This document shows, piece by piece, positions 14,562 through 23,171 of a stretch of 64,000 bases of DNA. This stretch comes from CAIWHR01 sp963734055 (GTDB lineage: Bacteria > Pseudomonadota > Gammaproteobacteria > Burkholderiales > Casimicrobiaceae): assembly GCA_963734055.1 (NCBI GenBank), contig CAVTFQ010000005.1:1-64000 (forward strand). The letters are read 5' to 3'. Positions within the stretch are counted from its first letter, which is position 1, and each line of letters opens with the position of its first letter. The notes beneath the pieces were generated by a model. The model ran no database searches. It saw nothing but the letters and a program-made list of their open reading frames with translations, and was not told the origin of the DNA. The translations under genes were made by a program, and so were the position numbers.

Positions 14562-17342
14562 CTAGCGCCCACGGCTCACTGCGGCAAGCACCCGCTCGAC
14601 CCGCCCGCGGTCCCGCACCTCCGCCACGCCCGGCTGCGCGCACCACGCGACCAGGCGCTCGGCAGGCGTGTCGGCACTGCTTCCGGCGCTCTGGAATCGA
14701 TCGCGCAGCTTCCTGACCTGCAGCGCGAGCCGCTGTGCCTGGAGCTCCGGCAGGATGTCGAGACCGAGCTGCAATTCGAGATCGAGCAGGGTCTCGGTCC
14801 GTGTCTCCGCGCCTTCTTCCATCCTTCCGAAGTACGCGTCGGCCGTGTCCTGATCGTAGAACGCGGCGATCGCACCGTTGCGCCGGGCAAGCAGCGCCTT
14901 CTCCCACGCGGGCGGCAGCGCCGGCAGCGCCGCCCATTCTTCGGTCGCGATCCTTTCGACCTCCTGGTCGCCGTTCCCGGTGCGGACGCACTGGTCCAGC
15001 CGCTCGCAGATCTTTTCCTTGGCGGCGAGCGTCTGCCAGACCGCCGCTTCCTTCACGCGCGACCGCGCCGACAGCGCGGCCTCGACGGCGGCCTTCGCCT
15101 GGGTGAAGCGCGCCTCCAGCCCGCGCGGCGCCGCGTTCGGACCGCGAGTGCTCTGTCGCCACCGGTCCGACGCCTCGCGCAGCGCACGACGCACTTCCTG
15201 CTCGTCCCTGTCGGTCGCGCCGGCCTGCTGCTCGAGCTGCGCGCAGAGGTCCTCCAGCGCGCGGCGACCTTCATGCTTCTTGTCGTCGTCCTGCTTGCGC
15301 TTCGCCTCGCGCGCCTGGAACACGGCGTCGCACGCGGCGCGGAACTGCTCCCAGAGCGCGCGCTCGTCGCGCTGCAGCAGCGTGATGCCCTTGGCCTCGG
15401 CCTGCCATCGCGCCTGGATCGCCTTGACCTGCGACGGCGCGTCGCGCTCCATGGCCTTGCCGCCGAGCGCGGTCGCCTCCTCGATCAGGGCGACGCGGCG
15501 GGCCTTGGCCTCATCGCGCGCGGCCGCGAGCGCATCGCGCGCGGGCGCGAGCGCGGCGCGGAACCGGGTGTCGAAGCTCTTCCAGGCCTTGGGGTCAAGG
15601 CTGCCGAGATCGCCTTCGCGCCACTTGTGCTCGGTCTCGCGCAACCAGCGCTCGATCGCGCGCCAGTCGCGCGGCTCGGTGAGCAACGTCGGCGCATGCG
15701 CCGCGGCGGCGGCGATGAAGTCCTCGCGCCCCTTGCGCGCCTCCTTGCGCTTCGCCGCCTGCTCCGCGAAATGGCGGGCGGCCGGCGCGTACGCCTTCTC
15801 GCAGGCCCGGTCGAAGCGCTCCCACAGCGCCTTCGGAACGCCCGCATGCTGCTGGTCGAGCGCCTTCCACTCGTTGCGCAGGTTCTGGACTTCCACCGCG
15901 AGCTGCCTCGGATCGAGCGTCGCCGCCGATGCGGCCTCGGCGCGTTCGCAGAGCTGCACGCGCGCCTGCTGCTGGCCGAAGGACTCCCAGCGCTCGAGCT
16001 CGCCCAACTGCTGGATGACGCGGCTCAGGCGCTGCACGGTGGGCTTCGGCAGCGAGCCGGCTTCCGTCTTGCGCGCGCGGATCTCGTCGGCGGCGCTCCG
16101 CGCCGCCTGCAACTGGCCCGAGGCCAGCGCCTGTTCCGCCGCGTGCAGGAGGCCGTGCACGTGCTGTCGCGTCGCCGCCGTCTCCTGCTCCGCGGCGCGG
16201 ATCTGCGCGAGCCGGCGCTGCTCGACCACGATCAGCGCCGCCTCGAATCGCCGCGTCAAAGCCGGGCTGCGGATGCTGCGCGGCAGCGCCTGCCAGCGCT
16301 CCGGCAACTTCGCGTCGTCGATCGACGTACCCGCCGCGAGCTGCTCCGCTTCGACGACGAGCGCCTCGGCGCCGGCCTGCGCGTAGAGCTCCTGCGTCCA
16401 CTTCTCGATGCGTTGCTCGGCAAGGCCGAGCTTCGCCGCGATCGTGTCGCCCGCGTACTTCGGAGCCTCTTCGCGCAGCGTAGCAAGCTCGGCGAGCATT
16501 CCGGACAACGCGTCGGACGTCGCGGGCGGCTCCTGCGCGAGCCAGGCGGCGAGCGCGTGCTCGAAGCGCGTCCGCGCGCGCTGTTCCTCGTGCTCGCGAT
16601 CGAAGCGCGCCTGCAGCGCCTGACGGGCGGCCTCGGCGCGCAGGTGGCGTTCCCGGTCGTCGACGAGCCGCAGCGCCTCCCAGCGGCGATCGAGCTCGAT
16701 CACCGCCGTCAGGATCGGACCCGGCCGCGCTGCAAGCGCCTCGAGCTCGTCCAGGATGGCGTCCGCTTGGGCGTGCTGCTCGTCCCGGTCGACGATCGCG
16801 TCGATCCGCTTCCGCGCGAGCCGCGCCACGCCGCGGTCCTTGTGCCCGGCCACCTCCGCGATCCGGCGCAGTCCTTCGGGCGAACGCACGCGGTCCGCGG
16901 CGGCCTTGCGAGTCTCGGCGTGCTCTCCCGAAATCGCGAGCTCGACCAGCACCGATTCGTCCCGGATTGCAGCGAGGGCGGCGCGGCGGCGGTCCGTGTC
17001 CGCGGCATGCCGCGCGACCTCGGTGCGGATCGCATCGGTGCACCCGTCGGAAGCGAGGAATCCAGATGCGAGCTCGGCATCGGGCGCCCGTGCAAGCGCG
17101 GCACCGAGCACCTCCGCGATCGCCGCACGGACGGCGACGTCCGTTTCGGTCGCCCACGCCGCGGTCAGCGCGACGCCGTCGGCGCAGCGCCTCGCCGCAG
17201 CCAGGCGCACCTCGGGTGACGGATCGCGGGCGAGCAGCGCGGCGAGCTCGCCGGAGTCCGGCGGCAGCACGGAGACGCCCTCGATGCGGCGCGCAGGATC
17301 AGGATCGAGATGCGCCGCGGAACGGAACAGCTTGCCGGCCAT
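14562..17342 (-). CDS. DUF349 domain-containing protein
   Basis: A 926-residue cytoplasmic protein dominated by helices. The N-terminal 200 residues look like HEAT-like repeats (DPSPEVRLAAARRCADG, HAETRKAAADRVRS). The remainder contains several DUF349 units, each a coiled coil with a Trp-Arg/Lys motif (WRAIERWLRETEHKWREGDLG, ALWEQFRAACDAVFQARE). The biochemical role of the family is not established. It ends 55 bp from the basic-protein gene start and begins 6 bp before the HD gene's end, so it is probably the second gene of that transcript. Confidence 0.88.
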   Translation of the reverse strand: MAGKLFRSAAHLDPDPARRIEGVSVLPPDSGELAALLARDPSPEVRLAAARRCADGVALTAAWATETDVAVRAAIAEVLGAALARAPDAELASGFLASDGCTDAIRTEVARHAADTDRRRAALAAIRDESVLVELAISGEHAETRKAAADRVRSPEGLRRIAEVAGHKDRGVARLARKRIDAIVDRDEQHAQADAILDELEALAARPGPILTAVIELDRRWEALRLVDDRERHLRAEAARQALQARFDREHEEQRARTRFEHALAAWLAQEPPATSDALSGMLAELATLREEAPKYAGDTIAAKLGLAEQRIEKWTQELYAQAGAEALVVEAEQLAAGTSIDDAKLPERWQALPRSIRSPALTRRFEAALIVVEQRRLAQIRAAEQETAATRQHVHGLLHAAEQALASGQLQAARSAADEIRARKTEAGSLPKPTVQRLSRVIQQLGELERWESFGQQQARVQLCERAEAASAATLDPRQLAVEVQNLRNEWKALDQQHAGVPKALWERFDRACEKAYAPAARHFAEQAAKRKEARKGREDFIAAAAAHAPTLLTEPRDWRAIERWLRETEHKWREGDLGSLDPKAWKSFDTRFRAALAPARDALAAARDEAKARRVALIEEATALGGKAMERDAPSQVKAIQARWQAEAKGITLLQRDERALWEQFRAACDAVFQAREAKRKQDDDKKHEGRRALEDLCAQLEQQAGATDRDEQEVRRALREASDRWRQSTRGPNAAPRGLEARFTQAKAAVEAALSARSRVKEAAVWQTLAAKEKICERLDQCVRTGNGDQEVERIATEEWAALPALPPAWEKALLARRNGAIAAFYDQDTADAYFGRMEEGAETRTETLLDLELQLGLDILPELQAQRLALQVRKLRDRFQSAGSSADTPAERLVAWCAQPGVAEVRDRGRVERVLAAVSRGR

Positions 17343-17348
17343 GGATGA

Positions 17349-17897
17349 TCAGGGAGCGGCGAGCGCCCGCATTCCCTTGGTGTAGACCTCGTCGAAGATC
17401 GTCTCGAGCCCCGCGTGCGTGCCGCGGAGGCGGTCGACGACGTCATTCGCCCACTCGAGGTACTCGCGCTTGCGCTCGAGCGTCCATTTCGCGGGAGGTG
17501 CCGCGACCATGTCGTAGACGTTGCAGATCTTGTCGGCGAGCTTCACGAGCCTGGCGCGCTCCGAGAGCTCGTGCGCGTGCTCGACCTGCCGCCGCTTCCG
17601 CTCCGCCTTGTCGAGGTTCTTGTCGTCCGTCACTTCGAGCACGACCGACGTGATGACCTCGCCGAACGCGACGCGCAGCTCGTCGGCCGTCGTGTTGGTG
17701 TCCTCGATCGTGTCGTGCAGGAGCGCCGCACAGAGGACGTCGACGTCGTCGACGCCCTCGCGCTTGAGCACGCTCGCGAGCGCGATCGGGTGGTTGATGT
17801 AGGGCGAGGCCTCCGCATCCTTGCGGCGCTGGTTTCGGTGCTTGTGGGCGGCAAAGGCGACGGCGTCAAGGAGCAGCGCCTGGGGGTCGAGGTGCAT
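17349..17897 (-). CDS. HD-domain (p)ppGpp hydrolase-like protein
   Basis: A 182-residue stand-alone HD hydrolase resembling the hydrolase half of SpoT and the MESH1 family. The metal-binding histidine is near YINHPIALASVL and the HD motif is ALLHDTIEDTNTT. The later motif RLVKLADKICNVYDM matches the family RxxKLADxxxN signature. There is no synthetase, TGS or ACT domain, so it would only degrade (p)ppGpp or a similar nucleotide. The ATG at 17897 (MHLDPQALLLDAVAFAAHKH) begins exactly at the family N-terminus. The longer frame upstream is spurious. Followed closely by the DUF349 gene. Confidence 0.88.
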   Translation of the reverse strand: MHLDPQALLLDAVAFAAHKHRNQRRKDAEASPYINHPIALASVLKREGVDDVDVLCAALLHDTIEDTNTTADELRVAFGEVITSVVLEVTDDKNLDKAERKRRQVEHAHELSERARLVKLADKICNVYDMVAAPPAKWTLERKREYLEWANDVVDRLRGTHAGLETIFDEVYTKGMRALAAP

Positions 17898-17967
17898 GGC
17901 GGGAGCGGTTACGCCGAGGATAACGCATCGGCGCTCCCGCCACCGCCTGGGGCTCGACTGCCGCCGG

Positions 17968-18351
17968 CTAGCGTGTACCGTCGATCTCGGCGAAGACCTC
18001 GCGGGCCGCCCGGAAGGCCTCGACGGCTGCCGGCACGCCGCAGTAGACCGCGACCTGCAGGAAGACCTCGCGGATCTCCTCGCGCGTGACGCCGTTGTTG
18101 AGCGCACCGCGAACGTGCAGCTTGAGTTCGTGCGGCTTGCCGAGCGCGGGCAGCATCGCGAGGTTCAGCATCGACCGGGTCTTCGGCTCGAGCCCCGGCC
18201 GGGTCCAGATGCCGCCCCAGCAATACTCGTTCAGGAGCTCCTGCAACGGCTGGTTGAACGCGTCCGCGGCCTGCATCGCGCTATCGACGTATTTCGCGCC
18301 GAGCACCTTTCGGCGCACGGCGAGCCCGCGCTCCTGCAGCTCACGATCCAT
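17968..18351 (-). CDS. pcaC: 4-carboxymuconolactone decarboxylase (PcaC) homologue
   Basis: A 127-residue protein of the carboxymuconolactone decarboxylase family. It matches PcaC closely over its whole length (ERGLAVRRKVLGAKYVDSAM, EYCWGGIWTRPGLEPKTRS, HVRGALNNGVTREEIREVFLQ). PcaC converts gamma-carboxymuconolactone to beta-ketoadipate enol-lactone in protocatechuate degradation. No other pca gene lies nearby, so a role in that pathway is inferred from similarity alone. The ATG at 18351 is the family-consistent start. Confidence 0.82.
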   Translation of the reverse strand: MDRELQERGLAVRRKVLGAKYVDSAMQAADAFNQPLQELLNEYCWGGIWTRPGLEPKTRSMLNLAMLPALGKPHELKLHVRGALNNGVTREEIREVFLQVAVYCGVPAAVEAFRAAREVFAEIDGTR

Positions 18352-18527
18352 GTCGTCCTCCGAAGGGTTGCCGCGTCCCCAGCCCGGCCACGCAGCTCTC
18401 GCGTCCCGGACAGGCTCGGCCGCGTCTCGCTGGCGGCCCGACCCTTGATACACATGAAACAAATCCGGCCGGGCCGGAAAGTACAGCCGTAGCGCGCGCG
18501 CCTCAGACTGTACTCCGGTTCCGGCTG

Positions 18528-19901
18528 GTGGAGGCGGCAGTGTATCGGTTTGGCGAGGCCCCCGACGACCGTTTGAGCGCCTCGACGGGGCGCACGAGCG
18601 GCATGTCCGCGCCCCGCGGCGATTGCGGTTCGGCCCGCGACAGCGAAGACGCGCTGCGGCTCATGCACACCCATCGGGGCAATCCGCTGGCCGTCATCGA
18701 GGCCATGCTTGCCGCCGAACCCGACTGCGTCCCTGCGCACCGCCTGCGCGCGGCGCACATCGTATGCGCCGGCGAGATCGAGTTGCGCAAGCCACTGGCA
18801 ACGAGCGTCGCCGCGATCGAAGCGGCGGTCCCGGCCGCAGGCGATCCGCTGCGCCGCCACGCGCTGGCCGCGAACGCCTGGCTCGCCGGCGACCCTGTCG
18901 GCGCGCTCGAGCGCTACGGCTCGATCGTGATCGACGATCCGCACGACATCCTCGCGCTGACCGTCGCGCACGCGCTCGACTTCCGCCTCGGCCGGCGGCG
19001 GATGCTGCGCGACCGCGTGGCGCAGGTCCTTCCCGACTGGAATGCGTCGATGCCGGGCTACGCGAGCGTGCTCGCGATGTACGCGTTCGGCCTCGAGGAG
19101 AACGGCCAGTACCGGCGGGCGGAAGCCGTTGGCCGCCGCGCCCTCGAGCTCGACCCCGGCCATCCCGTGGCGCTGCACGCGATCGCCCACGTGCTCGAAA
19201 TGAAGGGACGCGCGCGCGACGGGCTGGCCTTTCTTGCGGCAACGGAACCGGAGTGGGCGACGGGGACCGGCTATTCCGTCCACCTCGCCTGGCATCGGGC
19301 GCTGTTCCACCTCGACGGCGACGACCCGGCTGCCGCGCTCGCCGTGTACGACGCGCGTATCGCCACCGCCCCCGATTCGATGCCGGCACTCGCCGACGCG
19401 TCGGCGCTCCTGTGGCGACTGCAACTTCGCGGCGACGATCCCGGCTCGCGATGGGGGCGCCTCGCCGACCGGTGGCAAGGGCAGACGCTCGCCGGGGCGC
19501 GTCCTTTCTACGTCGCGCATGCGCTGATGGCCTTCGCGGCGGCGGGCCGCGACAGGCCCGCTGCCCGCGTGATCGAGGCGCTGCGGGCAACGACGACGCC
19601 GGTCGTCGCGGAGGATGCGCTCGCACTCCCGCTGTGCGAAGCCCTGCTCGCCTTCGCTCGCCAGGACTATCCGGCGTGCATCGAACGCATCGGCCGGGTC
19701 CGGCACCTGTCCCACCAGTGCGGCGGCAGCGTTGCGCAGTGCGACCTGATCCACCTCACGCTGACCGAGGCCGCGCTTCGCGCGCGCAAGTCGCGGCTCG
19801 CCCGCGCGCTCGCCGCCGAGCGGGCGGCGCAGAAACCGGGCAGCCTGCTCAATCGGATTCTCCTTCGGCGCGCCGGGACGATGATGCCTGCGCTGGCGTA
19901 G
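18528..19901 (+). CDS. Tetratricopeptide-repeat protein of the TTC38 type
   Basis: A 457-residue soluble helical protein with TPR-like repeats through its length (HRGNPLAVIEAMLAAEPDCV, YRRAEAVGRRALELDPGHPV, DDPAAALAVYDARIATAPDS). The overall pattern matches the TTC38-like bacterial family. The first possible start is GTG at 18528. A second GTG at 18540 is equally plausible, and neither has a strong ribosome-binding site. It is divergent from the pcaC homologue. Function unknown. Confidence 0.75.
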   Translation: MEAAVYRFGEAPDDRLSASTGRTSGMSAPRGDCGSARDSEDALRLMHTHRGNPLAVIEAMLAAEPDCVPAHRLRAAHIVCAGEIELRKPLATSVAAIEAAVPAAGDPLRRHALAANAWLAGDPVGALERYGSIVIDDPHDILALTVAHALDFRLGRRRMLRDRVAQVLPDWNASMPGYASVLAMYAFGLEENGQYRRAEAVGRRALELDPGHPVALHAIAHVLEMKGRARDGLAFLAATEPEWATGTGYSVHLAWHRALFHLDGDDPAAALAVYDARIATAPDSMPALADASALLWRLQLRGDDPGSRWGRLADRWQGQTLAGARPFYVAHALMAFAAAGRDRPAARVIEALRATTTPVVAEDALALPLCEALLAFARQDYPACIERIGRVRHLSHQCGGSVAQCDLIHLTLTEAALRARKSRLARALAAERAAQKPGSLLNRILLRRAGTMMPALA

Positions 19902-19992
19902 CGCCGAGGCTGCACCTTCGGCCTTGTCGCGCGACCGGCAGGGGCGGCTCGATACCCGACGGTATGATGGGGCTTCGACCCGCGGAGTGCCC

Positions 19993-20724
19993 GTGCCTGC
20001 TGCCGCCGTCCTCGCCGATCTCGCGCCCACCGGCACGCTGCGTGCCGCGATCAACTTCGACAACACGATCCTCGCGTCGAAGGATCCCGCGACCCGCGAG
20101 CCCGGCGGCATCTCGGTCGAGCTCGCGCGCGAGGTCGCACGGCGCCTCGGCGTTCCCGTGGCGTTCGTGCCGTACTACGGCGCCGCCAGGGTGGTCGACG
20201 GGCTCGACGCCGGCGCCTGGGACGTCTGCTTCCTGGCCGTCGATCCCAAGCGCGCGGAGAAGATCTCGTTCACGCACCCGTACGTCGTCATCGAGGGGGC
20301 GTACCTCGTGCCCGAAGCCTCGCCGATCCGCGACAACGCCGAGGTCGACCGCGAGGGCATCCGCATCGCCGTCAGCACAGGCAGCGCCTACGACCTCTAC
20401 CTGTCCCGCCACCTGAAGCACGCGACGATCGCCCGCGCGACGACCGTGAAAGACGTGATCCCGACGTTCCTTGCACAGAAGCTCGAGGTCGCCGCCGGCG
20501 TACGGCCGATGCTCGAAGCCGACGTCCGATCGACGCCTGGGCTGCGGCTGCTTCCTGGCTGCTTCATGGCGATCCATCAGGCGATGGGGACGCCCTGCGG
20601 CCGGGACTCCGGCGCCCGCTGGCTCACGGCCTTCGTCGAAGAAGTGAAGGCATCGGGATTCGTCGCCGGTTCGCTCGCGCGGAACCGCGTGGCCGGCGCC
20701 ACGGTAGCCCCGGCGGGAAAGTAG
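19993..20724 (+). CDS. Family 3 extracellular solute-binding-like protein without signal peptide
   Basis: A 243-residue protein with the two-lobed amino-acid-binding fold (TLRAAINFDN, GGISVELAREVARRLGVPVAF, GAWDVCFLAVDPKRAEKISF, then RIAVSTGSAYDLYL). The GTG at 19993 (VPAAAVLADL) fits the expected family start. A longer frame back to 19924 adds unrelated residues. Neither version has a signal sequence, and no permease or ATPase gene is adjacent. It may be a cytoplasmic ligand sensor or may borrow another transport system. The TAG stop at 20722 lies in a GGGTCAGACCC repeat. Confidence 0.75.
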   Translation: MPAAAVLADLAPTGTLRAAINFDNTILASKDPATREPGGISVELAREVARRLGVPVAFVPYYGAARVVDGLDAGAWDVCFLAVDPKRAEKISFTHPYVVIEGAYLVPEASPIRDNAEVDREGIRIAVSTGSAYDLYLSRHLKHATIARATTVKDVIPTFLAQKLEVAAGVRPMLEADVRSTPGLRLLPGCFMAIHQAMGTPCGRDSGARWLTAFVEEVKASGFVAGSLARNRVAGATVAPAGK

Positions 20725-20734
20725 GGTCAGACCC
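20717..20734. repeat. GGGTCTGACCC palindrome family, copy 2 (one-sided)
   Basis: GGAAAGTAGGGTCAGACCC-type sequence in which one arm (AAAGTA) is complete and the other diverges to GAATTT. It supplies the TAG stop codon of the solute-binding-like gene. About 40 bp later a complete copy follows. Confidence 0.7.
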
Positions 20735-20773
20735 GAATTTTGCCACCTGCCCCATCCATGCCGATCAGCGTCG

Positions 20774-20796
20774 AAAGTAGGGTCTGACCCTACTTT
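20774..20796. repeat. GGGTCTGACCC palindrome, copy 3
   Basis: A 23-bp perfect palindrome with core GGGTCTGACCC and arms AAAGTA/TACTTT. It lies between the convergent solute-binding-like and YceI-like genes, where it could terminate both transcripts. Confidence 0.8.
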
Positions 20797-20802
20797 TCCC
20801 GG

Positions 20803-21384
20803 TCAGCGCGGCGATGCCTCGACGCCGATGTCGAGGCGGACCTCGTCGCCGACGTCCGGCAGGAAGCGCGTCATCCCGAAGTCCGAGCGCCTGAACGACG
20901 TCCGGAACGCGCCGCCGCACACGCGGCGGCTCACGATGCCAAGCGCGACGTCCTTGCAGACGAAGCGCTCGACGGTGAGTCGCAGCGGGCGCTCTACGCC
21001 GTGCAGCCACAGCCTCCCCTCGACCGCCGTGAGCTGGTCGCCGTCGAACACGAAGCGCTCGCCCAGGAACCGGATCTCGGTAAACGCCGCGCTGTTGAGG
21101 AACTGATCGGAACGCAGCACGGTGTCGATCGCGCGGTTGCCCGTGTCGATCGAGTCCGGATCGACGACGACGACCGTCGCGCCCGTCTTCGCTGCCGGGT
21201 CGAATTGCACGGTGACCGTGATCTTGTCGAAGCGGCCGCGCACGTAGGTGATGTCGCGGTGGCTGACCGTGAAGTGGATCGACACGTGGCTCGGATCAGG
21301 CACATAGTCGGCCGCCGCGCACGGGGGCGCCGGCGCGACGACCAACGCGAGCACGGAAAGCAGGGTCAGACTCGACTTTCTCAT
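20803..21384 (-). CDS. YceI-like periplasmic lipocalin-fold protein
   Basis: A 193-residue exported protein. A signal peptide (MRKSSLTLLSVLALVVAPAP, cleavage likely after CAA) precedes a YceI domain: YVPDPSHVSIHFTVSH, the DxxSIDTGN motif, RSDQFLNSAAFTEIRF and a C-terminal RSDFGM. YceI proteins bind isoprenoid chains in a beta-barrel. The ATG at 21384 begins the signal peptide; an upstream start at 21435 would bury it. The region encoding KSSLTLLS is itself a diverged copy of the GGGTCTGACCC repeat. Confidence 0.88.
   Translation of the reverse strand: MRKSSLTLLSVLALVVAPAPPCAAADYVPDPSHVSIHFTVSHRDITYVRGRFDKITVTVQFDPAAKTGATVVVVDPDSIDTGNRAIDTVLRSDQFLNSAAFTEIRFLGERFVFDGDQLTAVEGRLWLHGVERPLRLTVERFVCKDVALGIVSRRVCGGAFRTSFRRSDFGMTRFLPDVGDEVRLDIGVEASPR
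21355..21380. repeat. GGGTCTGACCC family, degenerate copy inside a signal-peptide coding region
   Basis: The sequence GGAAAGCAGGGTCAGACTCG followed by ACTTTC matches the repeat consensus (GGAAAGTAGGGTCAGACCC and its mirror) with a few substitutions. It forms codons 2-9 or so of the YceI-like gene. Confidence 0.5.
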
Positions 21385-21478
21385 CGCTTGAACGCCGAGG
21401 CGACGCGGCGCGCCCAGGGAGCCTGCGCAGGTCAACAGCGGGACCTCACGGCGAATTCCCTCCGTCCGCGCGCGCCGC

Positions 21479-21508
21479 GGGGTCTGACCCCACTTTTCCT
21501 ACTTTCCG
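21479..21508. repeat. GGGTCTGACCC family, copy 5
   Basis: Palindromic core GGGGTCTGACCCC at 21479-21491 followed by ACTTTTCC and TACTTTCC. The CTA at 21499-21501 is the TAG stop codon of the S10 peptidase gene on the minus strand. Confidence 0.7.
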
Positions 21509-22995
21509 AGCCAGCCCGCGAGGTCGCGCTTCAGCTTCATCATGTCCGCCTCGCGCGTGTACATCATGTGGCCGGCGTCGAAGTAGTGGTGGGTCACGCG
21601 GGCCAGCACCTCGGGCGGCGCGTCGAGCTGCGCGAGCGACCAGTCGGTCGCGCTGTACGGCGTCCCGAGGTCGTAGCGGCCGCTCGCGACCAGCACGCGC
21701 AGGTGCGGATTGCGGCGCAGCGCGCGCGCAAGATCGGGGCTCGTGCACGCGAAGCTGTTGCCCTTCCCTTCGCCCCGGTTCCAGTTCCACTGCTTGTGCG
21801 CCTCCCACGACAGCACCTCGTAGCGCGTCGTGATGTCGACGCCGAGCACCTCGATCATGTACGCGTGCGCCGCCATCGTGTACGGCGCCGCGATGGCTTC
21901 GATGCCGGGATCGAACTCCCACTCGCGCGTGCGCGACGCGGCCATGGGGCCCGTAACGCGAGCCTCGAGCCGACCCACGATCAATCCGCGGTCGCGCAGG
22001 AGCTCGAAGAAGAACGTGTGGTCGCTGATCCGCAGGTTCTTCTCGTCGACGAGCGCCGGCGGGAGGCCCGTCAGCTGAGCGACGCGGCCCCCGATCCGCC
22101 GCCGCGCATCCTTCGACAGCCGTGAGCCGGCGTGGAGCGCGCGCAGGTAGTCTTCGGCGACGAACGCCTCGGCCGCCGCGCGCGCCGCCGCCGGCGATTC
22201 GCCGAGCGATCCCTTGAGCTTGCCGTGGTATTGCGCGACATTCGCGAAGCCGGGGAGGAACAGCGCATACGGCAGGTCGTTGCCCGGCGCGAAGACGATG
22301 CTCTGCAGGTCCATCGCGCACGACACGAGGATCAGCCCCGACAGCGCGACGCCCGCCTGCGCGAGCTTGTCGGCGAGCGCCGCGCCGCGGGTCGTGCCGT
22401 AGCTTTCGCCGGCGAGATAGAGCGGCGAACCCCACCGCCGGTGGCGCCCGAGCCAGACGCGGATCACCTCGACCAGCGCGTCGACGTCGCCGTCGACCGA
22501 CAGCATCTTCTTCCGCGCCTCCTCGCTCGCGGTCAGCGAGTAGCCGGTGTGGGGCGGATCGACGAAGACGAGATCGAAGTGCTCGAACCACGACTCGGGG
22601 TTGTCCGTCACCGTGTACGGCGGCGGCGGCATCGTGCCGTCCTCGCGGATCACGACGCGTTTGGGGCCGATTGCACCGAGGTGCAGCCAGATCGACGCCG
22701 AGCCGGGCCCGCCATTGAACGCGAAGCACACGGGACGCGCCTTAGCGTCGGCGTCGTCGAGAAGGTACGACGTCGTGAACACGGCCGCCTCGGGCTCGCC
22801 GTGCTTCTCGTCCATGCTTGTCGCCGCGACGGGGACGAAAGCGGCGGTCGCCGTGTACTTGAGCGTGCGGCCGCCGATCGTTAGCGAGCCCGTGCTCTTG
22901 CGCGGTTCGGCGGCGAGCAGCGCCTCCACCTTGTCGCGCAACTTCTTCTTCGAATCTTCGGCGGATACGGCGGCGGCGGGCGTCGGGTCGCTCAT
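21499..22995 (-). CDS. S10 family serine carboxypeptidase-like protein
   Basis: A 498-residue member of peptidase family S10. The catalytic triad can be read: serine in AGESYGTTRG, aspartate in SGRYDLGTPYSA and histidine in DAGHMMYT. The substrate-binding NGGPGSASIWLHLG motif is also present. The start is the ATG at 22995 (MSDPTPAAAVSAEDSKKK); the frame extends further upstream but without family similarity. No classical signal peptide is seen at this start, although most bacterial S10 homologues are exported, so localisation is uncertain. Peptide substrate unknown. Confidence 0.88.
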   Translation of the reverse strand: MSDPTPAAAVSAEDSKKKLRDKVEALLAAEPRKSTGSLTIGGRTLKYTATAAFVPVAATSMDEKHGEPEAAVFTTSYLLDDADAKARPVCFAFNGGPGSASIWLHLGAIGPKRVVIREDGTMPPPPYTVTDNPESWFEHFDLVFVDPPHTGYSLTASEEARKKMLSVDGDVDALVEVIRVWLGRHRRWGSPLYLAGESYGTTRGAALADKLAQAGVALSGLILVSCAMDLQSIVFAPGNDLPYALFLPGFANVAQYHGKLKGSLGESPAAARAAAEAFVAEDYLRALHAGSRLSKDARRRIGGRVAQLTGLPPALVDEKNLRISDHTFFFELLRDRGLIVGRLEARVTGPMAASRTREWEFDPGIEAIAAPYTMAAHAYMIEVLGVDITTRYEVLSWEAHKQWNWNRGEGKGNSFACTSPDLARALRRNPHLRVLVASGRYDLGTPYSATDWSLAQLDAPPEVLARVTHHYFDAGHMMYTREADMMKLKRDLAGWLGK

Positions 22996-23171
22996 CGGGG
23001 GCGGGCGGGAGAGATGACGGAGGCGCGAAGGACGATGCGGCGACGGACGTCCGCGCGAGCCCGGGAGTATTGCCGTATTGGGAAACCGGGTCAACCCAAG
23101 GTGGGCTGCGATCGAGCGCGCCGAGCGCTCCCGATGCGGTAGATTGTCGTCCTCGCCACCCGGGTTTCCCC

